Shown here piece by piece: positions 40,720-49,407 of a stretch of DNA of 64,000 nucleotides. Numbering within the stretch: the stretch's first letter is position 1; each line of letters starts with the position of its first letter. The position numbers were made by a program, and so were the translations under genes. Where the stretch lies: contig CAJNDS010000534.1 of NCBI GenBank assembly GCA_905221605.1, positions 1 to 64,000 of the forward strand. Reading direction: 5' to 3'. The notes under the pieces were generated by a model, which was given only the letters and a program-made list of their open reading frames with translations, did no database searches and was not told the origin of the DNA. This stretch comes from Symbiodinium natans. Its lineage: Eukaryota > Sar > Dinophyceae > Suessiales > Symbiodiniaceae.

Positions 40720-41534
40720 GGAGATGTTGGGTCAGACCCAGCTTCAACCCTAAAAGGAGATGTTGGTTTCGGAGAACCCTAAACCCTAAACGGAAATGTA
40801 GGATTGGGAAAACCCGAAACCCTAAAAGGAGATGTTGGTTGCCAAACCCTAAACCCTAAAAGGAAATGTTGGTTGCCGAACCCTAAACCCTAAAAGGAGA
40901 TGTTGGTTGCCAAACCCTGAACCCTAAAAGGAAATGTTGGTTGCCAAACCCTAAACCCTAAAAGGAGATGTTGGTTGCCAAACCCTAAACCCTAAAAGGA
41001 GATGTTGGTTGCCAAACCCCTAAACCCTAAAAGGAGATGTTGGTTGCCAGACCCTAAGCCCTAAAAGGCCCTAAACCCTAAAAGGAGATGTTGGTTGCCA
41101 AATCCTTCACCCTATAAAAGGAGATGTTGGTTGCCAAACCCTAAGCCCTAAAAGGAGATGTTGGTTGCCAAACCCTAAACTCTAAAAGGAGATGTTGGTT
41201 GCCAAACCCTAAACCCTAAAAGGCCCTCAACCCTAAAGGAGATGTTGGTCGCCAAACCCTAAACCTAACAGGAAATGTTGGTGGGACAACCCTAAACCCT
41301 AAAAGGAGATGTTGGTTGCCAAACCCTAAACCCGAAAAGGAGATGTTGGTTGTCAAACCCTAAACCCCAAAAGGAGATGTTGGCTGCCAAACCCTAAACC
41401 CTAAAAGGAGATGTTGGTTGCCAAACCCTAAACCTTAAAAGGAGATGTTGGTTGCCAAGCCCTAAACCCGAAAAGGAGATGTTGGTTGCCAAACCCTAAA
41501 CCCTAAAAGGAGATGTTGGTTGCCAAGCCCTAAA
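40720..41534. repeat. 34-bp telomere-like satellite, left part
   Basis: About 24 units of GGAGATGTTGGTTGCC joined to two CCCTAAA-type heptamers. The array is cut at 41534 by the retrotransposon and resumes at 53306. The last five bases are the target-site duplicate. Confidence 0.95.
41530..41534. other. Target-site duplication (left copy)
   Basis: CTAAA directly abuts the 3' LTR; the same five bases abut the 5' LTR at 53306-53310. Five bp is the usual Ty1/copia value. Confidence 0.85.
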
Positions 41535-41708
41535 TACGTAAAGTAGGAAAAGACCCAACGGTTTTGCTTTTCGGACCACCCCCAATTGAGTTAACTGGCT
41601 AGCGGAGTTCCTACCAAACCCCCTATAACCCTACCCAAGAGGCCGGATCCATGCCTTTCTCGAACAAAAACAGCCTGCAGATGCGTACCTTGCCAGGGAG
41701 CTCACGCA
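41535..41708 (-). repeat. 3' LTR, 174 bp
   Basis: Identical to 53132-53305 except for one base near 41572 (C here, A there on the + strand). Sense orientation starts TGCGTGAGCTCCC and ends TACTTTACGTA. Confidence 0.95.
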
Positions 41709-41717
41709 CTCCCCCTC
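41709..41717 (-). promoter_or_regulatory. Polypurine tract
   Basis: On the minus strand GAGGGGGAG lies immediately before the TG start of the 3' LTR, the position from which plus-strand DNA synthesis is primed. Confidence 0.85.
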
Positions 41718-42124
41718 GCCAGCAGTTCCAAACCACTGGCGACAGAGAGTCTTGGAAAAGATTCTGCCGAACTCCCTTAGAGGCACTCGGTGGTTTGGCC
41801 ACAGTGCCACGTGAGTGATTAGCGAAATGTTTGGACAAAAGCCCGACCCGATTCCCAGCATTCCTCAGCCTGCGCTGTACAATGAGGAACTGTTCCCTTC
41901 AGGAACGTTGAATCCTAGGGTCGCTCTGGCATCCGGCCAGCCTCAAGAGCATCAGAGGAGTTTGAGAACTGACTACCAAGACAAGCCCGATAGCTATAAA
42001 AGCCTGATCCTCCAGATCAACAGCTCTCAATCCCCTCTTAGATCCTAGCTGGCGGTGAGTCCGCAAGCACTATGCTTACAAACTCTGTCTGCTTTATCCG
42101 GATTCGTCGGATGACCCTTCATCT
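41718..42124 (-). other. 3' untranslated part of the retrotransposon
   Basis: About 400 bp between the stop of the third ORF and the polypurine tract. No coding feature is seen. Confidence 0.7.
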
Positions 42125-44419
42125 TTAGCACTTCTCAACAGGTATACGGTATGCTCCAACACACCTTTGGAAGTCATCTTGCACCTCCTCCGGATAGCAG
42201 TCTGTATCTACAGCGAAGCCCGCCCTCCATAAGCTAAACAAAATCCTAGCCCTACCTGGGACGCCCGTTGGTAGCGGCATAGGCACGAAGGCTTGGTCTT
42301 CGGTCTGACTCGCAGCTGTTCTGAATTTGCCCTTCTTAGGCAAGATTCGGCAGAAGGCCCACTTCAGGATCTCCCAAACCCCGATGACACACACACAGAG
42401 CCCCAAACCTAAGCTGTACAATCCCGTACTTTCCGAGTCCGAGTTGAAGGCTCTTGGGCATGAGGCAACTTGACGCTGGTCTTCACGGAAGAGAACAAGC
42501 GAACGGTCATCGCCTGACTGCACCGAGTGTGCCTCAGCAGGATTTGCGAGACCAAAGATCAGGATCAAGGCGATCAGGAACATGGTGGGCCACGATGTAC
42601 TGGCATCTGAGACGGAACGCGAAGCTCTTGGAAGGTGCAACTGAAAGGTACAGGGCCGCTCTGAAAGTACAAATCGGCAGAGGTCGGTGATCGACAGGGA
42701 ACCTCCCCATACAATGGAGTTGAAGCATACCCATGCGCGGTAAAGAGCCGCCAAGCCCCAAGCCAGCATAGGACAACAAAAGAAAGCATAGGCGTGCTCA
42801 CTCGTCGAAGCGTTTGTTCCAGCACATTGTCCAACCCCGACCGCCCTGTGTTGCGAAATCCATACTAGCACTACAGCCCCGGCAAACAATCCTCCAACAA
42901 TCAACCCTCCTAAGAAGCCAGTCAACAAACCCACAACAACACCTTCTTGGACATCAATATTTGGGGATCCCCAATTTAAATCACTCTCACTCCCTTCTGT
43001 GCATGTGTACATGGACTCCTCTGCAGAAGTAAAATCACTTTCACTCCCTTCTGTGCATGTGTACGTGAACTCCTCTGCAGACGTAAAATCACTCGGCGCT
43101 CCGTGGGAGCGCAAGGCGTCATGAAACTCCCGCCAATCCCCGCCCGCCAGACCATCTACGACTGTCTGTACGGCTTCCCGCGACCGACCCGGAAGGGGGA
43201 CGCGAAGTACATCATCAATGTAGCCCACGAGCAAAGACTCCTCTTCAGCGCTATAGGTTGCCCCTACCCCCAATGCCAACACATTGGCCCCGGTGGGAGT
43301 TGCAATAGGGTCTGCTGCTGAAGCTTCATCGCCAGATCCCGATTCTCTCCCGAACAAGTTCTCACCTCCGGCAAAATACAGCTGAACCGCCTGTGCCAAA
43401 GGCTCATCTGGCAGCTGAAGTCCATGAGGCACCGCAGCTATCTCTGAAACATCGCCGTCACTGCTATCTTCTTCCGGGGTTAAATTCCGATTGGCCTGCA
43501 TGTATGCGCCTGCCACATCGTGCACTTGCAAGCCCCTCGATTGGTATCCCTCTAGGGATGGCTGGTGCCAATACCGGTCTACAGCATTGTCTATGCCATA
43601 CCGATAAGTACGAGCCACCTCACGCAGCTCCCGTATTTCAAGACACCTATCCCCTAAAAGACCTACAAAACATTCCCCAAATATAGCCAGCAATCGGCGT
43701 AAGAAGTGCGTCTGCTCATCACGTACTCTCCACACCACCAGCTGCGACCTCAGGCCGTGCACGATGCGACTCACTGCTTCAGGATCTCGAGTCTCTACAG
43801 CACCAAGAAGTTCACGGGCATCATGAGCATGTCCACTACCCGTGCTCCCCCCAATCTGCACTGTAGGCAGGCCCCCGGTGTCATCACCGGTCAACGTCTC
43901 ATGGCCACGGCGGGTGTCCGGAGGAGCAACAGCTTGTCCCAAGACTCCTGAACTAGAGGATGATTGCTGGACGCGTAGCCGTGGAGAAACATACCCTAAC
44001 TCTGGACTACGGGAAGAAGTGGAAAAAGCTCCTACGCTCGGTGAGAGCTGCATCTCAGGGGTCAGTTTTTCATATAGCAACATCCTGGTACGCAACCTCC
44101 ACCACACTCTCACTAGTCCAACCGCGACCACAAAAACCAGACCGACACCCAGCCCCAAAAGTCCCTGCCAAGCTTGGAGGTCCCTGGATGGCTGTGCCTG
44201 GACAGGCGAAATTACGTCTGTTAGTAGCAATACCCCCAGCCCACTGTACAGGTTGCTACGGCGCCCTTCTCCAGGCTGAATCCGTGCTAGCAGCATCAAC
44301 ACAATCAAAGTGGCCAGGGAAATTCCTACAGAACTTCCCTGCTCCCAGGCTAGGCGTCTCAAAGCCCTGAGGGTCGATGATTCCGGAGTTTCCGGCGATG
44401 ATACCCTCACATTGGCCAC
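42125..44419 (-). CDS. Third ORF of the retrotransposon: multipass, env-like membrane protein
   Basis: 764 codons follow RNase H, in the position of env in retroviruses and of the extra ORF in some copia lineages. The frame opens just after a TAG at 44446-44444; the listed first codon is GTG and the first ATG is codon 42, so entry may be by a -1 shift from the pol tail, with which it overlaps, or from a separate mRNA. Hydrophobic segments lie at about residues 31-46, 86-106, 493-521, 612-628 and 667-689, with weaker ones near 58-73 and 548-570. Segments 58-75 and 612-630 end in signal-peptidase-like sites (SPVQA|Q, NPAEA|H). There are two N-glycosylation sequons and an acidic Ser-rich centre with a 20-residue tandem duplication around TSAEE..YTCTEGSE. 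No homologue is recognised; fusion function is not shown. Confidence 0.7.
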   Translation of the reverse strand: MANVRVSSPETPESSTLRALRRLAWEQGSSVGISLATLIVLMLLARIQPGEGRRSNLYSGLGVLLLTDVISPVQAQPSRDLQAWQGLLGLGVGLVFVVAVGLVRVWWRLRTRMLLYEKLTPEMQLSPSVGAFSTSSRSPELGYVSPRLRVQQSSSSSGVLGQAVAPPDTRRGHETLTGDDTGGLPTVQIGGSTGSGHAHDARELLGAVETRDPEAVSRIVHGLRSQLVVWRVRDEQTHFLRRLLAIFGECFVGLLGDRCLEIRELREVARTYRYGIDNAVDRYWHQPSLEGYQSRGLQVHDVAGAYMQANRNLTPEEDSSDGDVSEIAAVPHGLQLPDEPLAQAVQLYFAGGENLFGRESGSGDEASAADPIATPTGANVLALGVGATYSAEEESLLVGYIDDVLRVPLPGRSREAVQTVVDGLAGGDWREFHDALRSHGAPSDFTSAEEFTYTCTEGSESDFTSAEESMYTCTEGSESDLNWGSPNIDVQEGVVVGLLTGFLGGLIVGGLFAGAVVLVWISQHRAVGVGQCAGTNASTSEHAYAFFCCPMLAWGLAALYRAWVCFNSIVWGGSLSITDLCRFVLSERPCTFQLHLPRASRSVSDASTSWPTMFLIALILIFGLANPAEAHSVQSGDDRSLVLFREDQRQVASCPRAFNSDSESTGLYSLGLGLCVCVIGVWEILKWAFCRILPKKGKFRTAASQTEDQAFVPMPLPTGVPGRARILFSLWRAGFAVDTDCYPEEVQDDFQRCVGAYRIPVEKC

Positions 44420-44661
44420 GCAAGAAGTTGGAAAATCCTCTGCCTAGCCAGTGGCTTCGTACCTACATCTGCAATCTGAAAGTCCCCAGGTAGATGGGTC
44501 ACTACTAGGGTTCCGGCATCTACTCTTTCTCTACCGGCAGCCGCCCGAAGGCGCAAATGGCGATTACGCCAACTGGAGTTCGCGACCTCGAAAGCTCGAA
44601 CCGATGCCGTGTTGTCGCCGAGTAACATCAAGCTAATCGTATCCTCCAAAAGTTCTTCTAG
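44407..44661 (-). CDS. RNase H C-terminal part, shifted frame
   Basis: Continuation of RNase H in the -1 frame relative to the main pol ORF. Reading resumes at a CTA codon overlapping the pol TAG and gives EELLEDTISLMLLGDNTAS, with the third catalytic Asp, then HLPGDFQIADVGTKPL, the conserved copia ending (ADxxTKPL). It ends in TGA at 44407 and overlaps the third ORF. Either one base was lost here in this copy or -1 frameshifting is used. Confidence 0.75.
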   Translation of the reverse strand, partial: LEELLEDTISLMLLGDNTASVRAFEVANSSWRNRHLRLRAAAGRERVDAGTLVVTHLPGDFQIADVGTKPLARQRIFQLLAWPM

Positions 44662-47600
44662 GCTTCTCCGAGTTGTATGGTATTAGTCATACTTACCAGC
44701 TCGCTTTCGGCAGATGACAGCGTAATAAACGGCTGTTTGGTTGATTCCCAGAGTAACAAAGATCCTCGCCACAGCACAAAAGAAGATTGCATTGAACGTG
44801 CACCTGCTGGCCCGTGCGAAGCGTCACTGTACAGTTCAAGCGCCGTGTTTGTCCGTGGCCGCGCCAACTGCCCATGCGGCGCCCACATGTCCTTGACGGA
44901 GTTCGTATACTCTAACCCCATGCTGGCAGTTCCCTTCAAATAACGAAGAACTTGATGGCCCATAGCCACCACAAATTTCGGGGACTTAGTGGAGTACTGA
45001 GCCATGCGGGCAATCGTATACGAAAGGTCCGGACGGCTCCGCGTGGACATCCATAGTAGAGCCCCTGTAAGAGCTTGTGCTGCGCGGACGTCAGCCAGCC
45101 CAAACTCTTCCTGCTCTTCCGGTTCCTGCCATTTCACCATCGGTACAGGCGCCACGTCATCGACACTGTACTTGGCTAATAGCTCTGTCAGATATGACTC
45201 TTGCGTTACTCGGAACCCGGACGCCGTACGTACCACTTCCAGACCGCAGAACTTCACCGTCTTCCCTACCTCTAGCCGCTCCGGGTCTGACAGCTTCCAA
45301 GTATGCTGTATCACCTCGATGACTGCACGACACAAGGCTAGCACACCAAAAACAATAAAGTCATCAACGTAAATTACCATCACCGCCTCGATTTCCAGAC
45401 CCGGAACTCGAATTAGCCATAAGGCTTCGTCTGATTGCGCCTGAAAGAACCGATACACCTTCTCGCCCAGGTTGACCGTAAGATCCTTGATTGTAGCGTC
45501 GCGGTACATTGCCCAATCCCGCGGACTGGTCTTGAGACCGTACAGCGCCTTAAGGATACGCCACCTGTCGGTGGGCTCCAAAATTTTTAGGTCAACCAGG
45601 AGGTGCGGCGGTTTCACAATCCAAATTTCTTGCTGACTGACCTGCTGCAGCGGGGCGTGCAAGAAGGCGGTTTTTATGTCCGCAACTACCCCCACCCAGT
45701 GGCACTGGAGGGAGACAAACGCGATCACAGTCCTTACCGTAGCTGCGTCTACACCTGCCGCGTAAAGACTATTGGCGGAAAGGTCCTGTTGCAGGTAGTT
45801 ACCGCAGCAAACTGCTCTGAATCTCCGGCGACCTACGCCAGCCTTTCTTGTCAGGACAGCCTTTCCCGGGATTTGCAGCACCTTATACCCCTGCGACACC
45901 CACTTGTTCACCTCCTGAGTACTGACACGCTCGACCGCTTGAGTGACTGTTTCTAGGCTTTGTACTTCCTCTAGGGCTGCTGGCCTCCAGAGCGGCAACT
46001 CTTGCCTAGCTTGCTCCAAGCTAATCGTACGAGTTTGAAGAAAAATCTCATCAGGCTCTGGATCATGGGTTCCAAGAGGCACATCCGTACAAATGGCCCT
46101 AATGCTGCCTTGAAGCTCTACAGCCGGCTGCTCCCGCGCCAAGAGACTTTCGTACCATTCACACTCTAACCGGGCAACCCGAAGCATTTCGACAACTTCA
46201 CGTCCATACCCGTTCCTTACAGCGTCGGTGAGCTCTTGAGCTGTTCGGGTCTTAAAGTGCACAGCAGCTTGATGCATAGCCACTCCGGCTTCATAGGACT
46301 CCTCGTCCAACAACTCGCACGGAAAATCAACTTCCCAAAGATCAAGCCCACAACCCTCCAAACTAGAGTCACCCCAATGCTTTGAAGCTCCTCCATCATA
46401 CTCAATATCCTTGAGCTTCGACATCCAACTTACACCGTACTCCCCATCCCTTCTCGTCGAATCGTTCAGGAGAGTCTGCACTGGAAACCCCAGACCCTTT
46501 AAAGCATCCTGGTACAAAGGGACAACGGCCTGAAAATCCCGTGGAGCATATGCCACAATCACCCAGCGATCTTCACCAACCCAGGCCTCTGCTTCATGCC
46601 ACCCTGTACTATCAAAAAGCTGAGGTTCATCATGGATGTTAAGCACTGTTCCGGGCTTTACCCTGCCATCCGGCAGCTTTCTTAACGTTGGCCCTTGACA
46701 TTTTTCGATCCACAAGCCTCCTCCTTGAAACTGCCCCAGGCCTACTATCCAGGCGAGCCCTCCGTTACCATTCTGGGCATCACGATGCATAGGAGCTACA
46801 GTGTTTCGTGATAGGTAAAGCGTAGTCCATTGACCTTCCGGGTAATGATGCGCGACAAAACGATTGATGTAACGTGTGAGGTCCTCGTTTCCTTTAGCGT
46901 AGCGAGTGATACCCCTCAGACCCCCTTGACAATACAGTCCTAGGACCGCGTAGGTTCTGTCCCCTTCGAGGATAGACCGTTTAGGCGAGGGGAACCTCTT
47001 CACACATCGTCGCAGCACCTCCAAACAGATGTCAAACTCATAATTTTCAGCCTCTAGGCAGGATTTTAAGAATGCCTCCGAGTCCCTACACAAATGCAAG
47101 CAGCCTAGACCACCTAGGCTCGCGTCCCATTCATCTAGCAACTCCCTCGGCTCCCCATCTGCATCGAGGCGAAATCTGCCAGATTCATCAAAACAGTTTT
47201 TCTTAGCAAGCTTTTCATCCCCGTGCGCCAAAGCAAAGTCGGACTCAAACTCATTTTGCACCGATTCCGAATCCGACTCAAGCTCACCTTTACCCCACTC
47301 CCCCCCAGGTGACAACCTGGCCAAGGAACCCTGCACATCAGGCACCACAATGCAGGTCGCAGACACACGCACCGTCCTGAGCACGAAATCCGGTGCACTC
47401 TTACCTCGAAGGTGATACTTAGGTTTCTTGAGCTCGGGGGTCTTGGGGCCGAGGGGATACACCGTATTAGTCAACAACACCTTTTTCTCTTCCCCATCAC
47501 AGTCCACAAGAACAAGGTGCCCGCCCGGCGTGTCCGGGGCCTGGCCCAAATACAATCCAGGAACCGTGCGAGACCTCCAGTGAGACGCAAACCCAGACCG

Positions 47601-48830
47601 GTGATGCTGACGCGCCTGCAAACGCACGCCGAATGGGAGAAGAGTGGGCTGAGGTATACCCAAATCACTGCAAAGATGCACCCAGTTTCGGCGACTCGCA
47701 TGCAACACAGCCAAGGGCCAAAAACTCGGGCCCAACTCCGCCGCCGCAAGCAGCTTACGAGCCAATCCCTTAAGCTGTTGCACCGCCAGCTCGGCTTTGT
47801 TGCCCGCAGGAGCCTCACCAGGAGTCCAAGTGGCGTGAATACCGCGCGCCCTGCACCACTCAACCAAAGGCCGAGCCCGGAGCTCCTGGGCACGGTCAGC
47901 ATGATACCGATGTACCGGAAAACCGTACGACTCCAAGCGATTAATAACCGCCTGAACGGCCGGAAAAACCTCTTTAGAGCGCTTAGACCGCAAAGGAACC
48001 CCAAGGAACAAGGTCCGGGTCTTGACAGGGGCCGGAGGTTCCGACGGTGGCGGTAACGGGGGAGCCTCAAGAGGAAACGCATCAGGACAACGAACACCGT
48101 CATCAGGGCCCGAAGGCTCGGGGCGCTTACCCACGACGCGATGAGTTACCTTGCTTACACCGGCACCGAAATCACCCGCATCACCCGAAGCCTCTACCAA
48201 CATAGGCGGCTCATCCGAAACCTCATCTCCCTCAAGGCGAATGTCCGAACGCTCCTCAACACCCGGTACACCGGAGACCGGTACGGTGAAAGCACAAGCC
48301 AAGAAAAACCTGTACCCGCGACCCTTGTCTCTTCCCGAAGCAACCGGATCAAAGCTGCGTCCGTCAACGAACGGCCCTGCCAAGTCGAATGATGCCGAAT
48401 ACAAACCCGTAACCGCAGCTCGCCAATGACTCCGCTGCCGTCCCTGAGCTGCAATACAAACCGGGCAACCCTTCCGAAAAGGGACATGGTCATTACCAAC
48501 ATGACGCTGAAACATTTCATCCTCAGTCAACTTGGCCAGCCACAATTTTCGCTCTTCCACCACCCCCTGTTCTCCCTGTTCCCTTTTCCAAGAGCACCAT
48601 GCGGCCTGGACGGCAGCCGACAACCCTGGAGCCCAACGAGCCCAAGTAGGAGCCTCCTGAAGCCGAGACTTGCCAGCACTAGGACCCTTTCCAAACCGCT
48701 GCCTTTCACTCTCAGTAAGAAATTGCTGATCCAAGGCCTCATACAGGAACCAAGAGTTGGTAGCAAACGACGTTGGCTTCGGGCCCAATCTTACCCTGAT
48801 CAAATCGGGCCAGATACGTCGAATACACAC
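44658..48830 (-). CDS. pol: Pol: integrase, 2OG-Fe(II)-oxygenase-like domain, reverse transcriptase, RNase H
   Basis: 1390 codons from a GTG; the true reading enters from the upstream frame near 48783. Residues 105-130: HHCC zinc motif (H110, H115, C122, C125). Integrase core: D149 in FDLAGPF, D312 in YHADRAQE, E347 in PAGNKAELAV, with 34 residues between the last two and an unusual insert of about 100 residues between the first two. Residues ~600-770: an HxD...H fold with H682 and D684 in MHRDAQNGNG, H745 in GWHEAEAW, and R755 ten residues later, the pattern of 2-oxoglutarate/Fe(II) oxygenases. Reverse transcriptase ~950-1205: DIKTAFLHAPL (D1051), YGLKTSPRDW and YVDD (1154-1157). RNase H begins at YSDASHGP (D1336) and SSAESEL (E1375); the ORF stops at TAG before the last catalytic Asp. 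It copies and integrates the element. Confidence 0.9.
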   Translation of the reverse strand: MCIRRIWPDLIRVRLGPKPTSFATNSWFLYEALDQQFLTESERQRFGKGPSAGKSRLQEAPTWARWAPGLSAAVQAAWCSWKREQGEQGVVEERKLWLAKLTEDEMFQRHVGNDHVPFRKGCPVCIAAQGRQRSHWRAAVTGLYSASFDLAGPFVDGRSFDPVASGRDKGRGYRFFLACAFTVPVSGVPGVEERSDIRLEGDEVSDEPPMLVEASGDAGDFGAGVSKVTHRVVGKRPEPSGPDDGVRCPDAFPLEAPPLPPPSEPPAPVKTRTLFLGVPLRSKRSKEVFPAVQAVINRLESYGFPVHRYHADRAQELRARPLVEWCRARGIHATWTPGEAPAGNKAELAVQQLKGLARKLLAAAELGPSFWPLAVLHASRRNWVHLCSDLGIPQPTLLPFGVRLQARQHHRSGFASHWRSRTVPGLYLGQAPDTPGGHLVLVDCDGEEKKVLLTNTVYPLGPKTPELKKPKYHLRGKSAPDFVLRTVRVSATCIVVPDVQGSLARLSPGGEWGKGELESDSESVQNEFESDFALAHGDEKLAKKNCFDESGRFRLDADGEPRELLDEWDASLGGLGCLHLCRDSEAFLKSCLEAENYEFDICLEVLRRCVKRFPSPKRSILEGDRTYAVLGLYCQGGLRGITRYAKGNEDLTRYINRFVAHHYPEGQWTTLYLSRNTVAPMHRDAQNGNGGLAWIVGLGQFQGGGLWIEKCQGPTLRKLPDGRVKPGTVLNIHDEPQLFDSTGWHEAEAWVGEDRWVIVAYAPRDFQAVVPLYQDALKGLGFPVQTLLNDSTRRDGEYGVSWMSKLKDIEYDGGASKHWGDSSLEGCGLDLWEVDFPCELLDEESYEAGVAMHQAAVHFKTRTAQELTDAVRNGYGREVVEMLRVARLECEWYESLLAREQPAVELQGSIRAICTDVPLGTHDPEPDEIFLQTRTISLEQARQELPLWRPAALEEVQSLETVTQAVERVSTQEVNKWVSQGYKVLQIPGKAVLTRKAGVGRRRFRAVCCGNYLQQDLSANSLYAAGVDAATVRTVIAFVSLQCHWVGVVADIKTAFLHAPLQQVSQQEIWIVKPPHLLVDLKILEPTDRWRILKALYGLKTSPRDWAMYRDATIKDLTVNLGEKVYRFFQAQSDEALWLIRVPGLEIEAVMVIYVDDFIVFGVLALCRAVIEVIQHTWKLSDPERLEVGKTVKFCGLEVVRTASGFRVTQESYLTELLAKYSVDDVAPVPMVKWQEPEEQEEFGLADVRAAQALTGALLWMSTRSRPDLSYTIARMAQYSTKSPKFVVAMGHQVLRYLKGTASMGLEYTNSVKDMWAPHGQLARPRTNTALELYSDASHGPAGARSMQSSFVLWRGSLLLWESTKQPFITLSSAESELVSMTNTIQLGEA
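46521..47033 (-). other. 2OG-Fe(II) oxygenase-like domain within pol
   Basis: Sub-region of pol (residues ~600-770). The facial triad (His-x-Asp and distal His) and the +10 Arg expected to bind 2-oxoglutarate are all present, with GGGLWIEK between them and RWVIVAYAPR after. Such enzymes hydroxylate nucleic acids, proteins or small molecules. The position between integrase and reverse transcriptase is outside normal copia architecture. Substrate unknown. Confidence 0.7.
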
Positions 48831-49407
48831 TGGAGAAATCAGACCACTCCTGGAAGGCCCACCACGAGGCCCAACCCCTCGGAGGAGCCAACGCTTGCTC
48901 TAAATTCTCTTCAGGGTCTCGAGGGTGCTCCCAGCCGAACATAACCAATCGCCCATCCCTCAGGAATTGCTGATGGCCCGTGCCCTGAAATCCCTTGGCC
49001 GTTTCACTGGAGAAACCAAGGTTCGCAGCCGCCTGCTGCAGAGCCCACTGCGCAAGTTCAAGAGGATCGGTTACTTCAGTAGGCATTGCAACCCCGGAAC
49101 CCTGCGTCGCCATACCATCAGATGACCCACACAAAGTAGGGGAGCTGGCGGTTTTGCTTATTGCACCACCGGCAGCAGGGATACAGGGAGGCCCATCCGC
49201 AGCCGCTTGGGCTATGGCGTACAGAAATAAGAAACGAAGCCAGAGAACACTATCCTCACGCACGATGTCCAACTGCCCCCCGGACAAGCCATCCAGGCCC
49301 CAGCGACCTTCGCCCCGATCACGGACGTTCAGCACGACAACGGCTAATCGTTCGGCACGGTGGAGCCCCGAGAACGGCGCCCACCACCCCAAGCGTAGCC
49401 CACACAA
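48739..49407 (-). CDS. Methyltransferase-like domain, second half, to the linker before integrase
   Basis: Frame-shifted continuation of the ORF that ends at 49319; meaningful reading starts near 49320 (DRGEGRWGLDGLSGG). A helix follows (EDSVLWLRFLFLYAIAQAA), then a Ser/Thr-rich loop, then RLVMFGWEHPRDPEE, in which Glu160-His-Pro fits the ENV/E-x-P motif VI of C5 methyltransferases. The stretch ending YLARFDQGKIG connects to the pol ORF after a +1 shift at a GGGCCC run near 48783. This half contributes the catalytic-pocket Glu if the domain is intact. Confidence 0.65.
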   Translation of the reverse strand: MCGLRLGWWAPFSGLHRAERLAVVVLNVRDRGEGRWGLDGLSGGQLDIVREDSVLWLRFLFLYAIAQAAADGPPCIPAAGGAISKTASSPTLCGSSDGMATQGSGVAMPTEVTDPLELAQWALQQAAANLGFSSETAKGFQGTGHQQFLRDGRLVMFGWEHPRDPEENLEQALAPPRGWASWWAFQEWSDFSSVYSTYLARFDQGKIGPEANVVCYQLLVPV

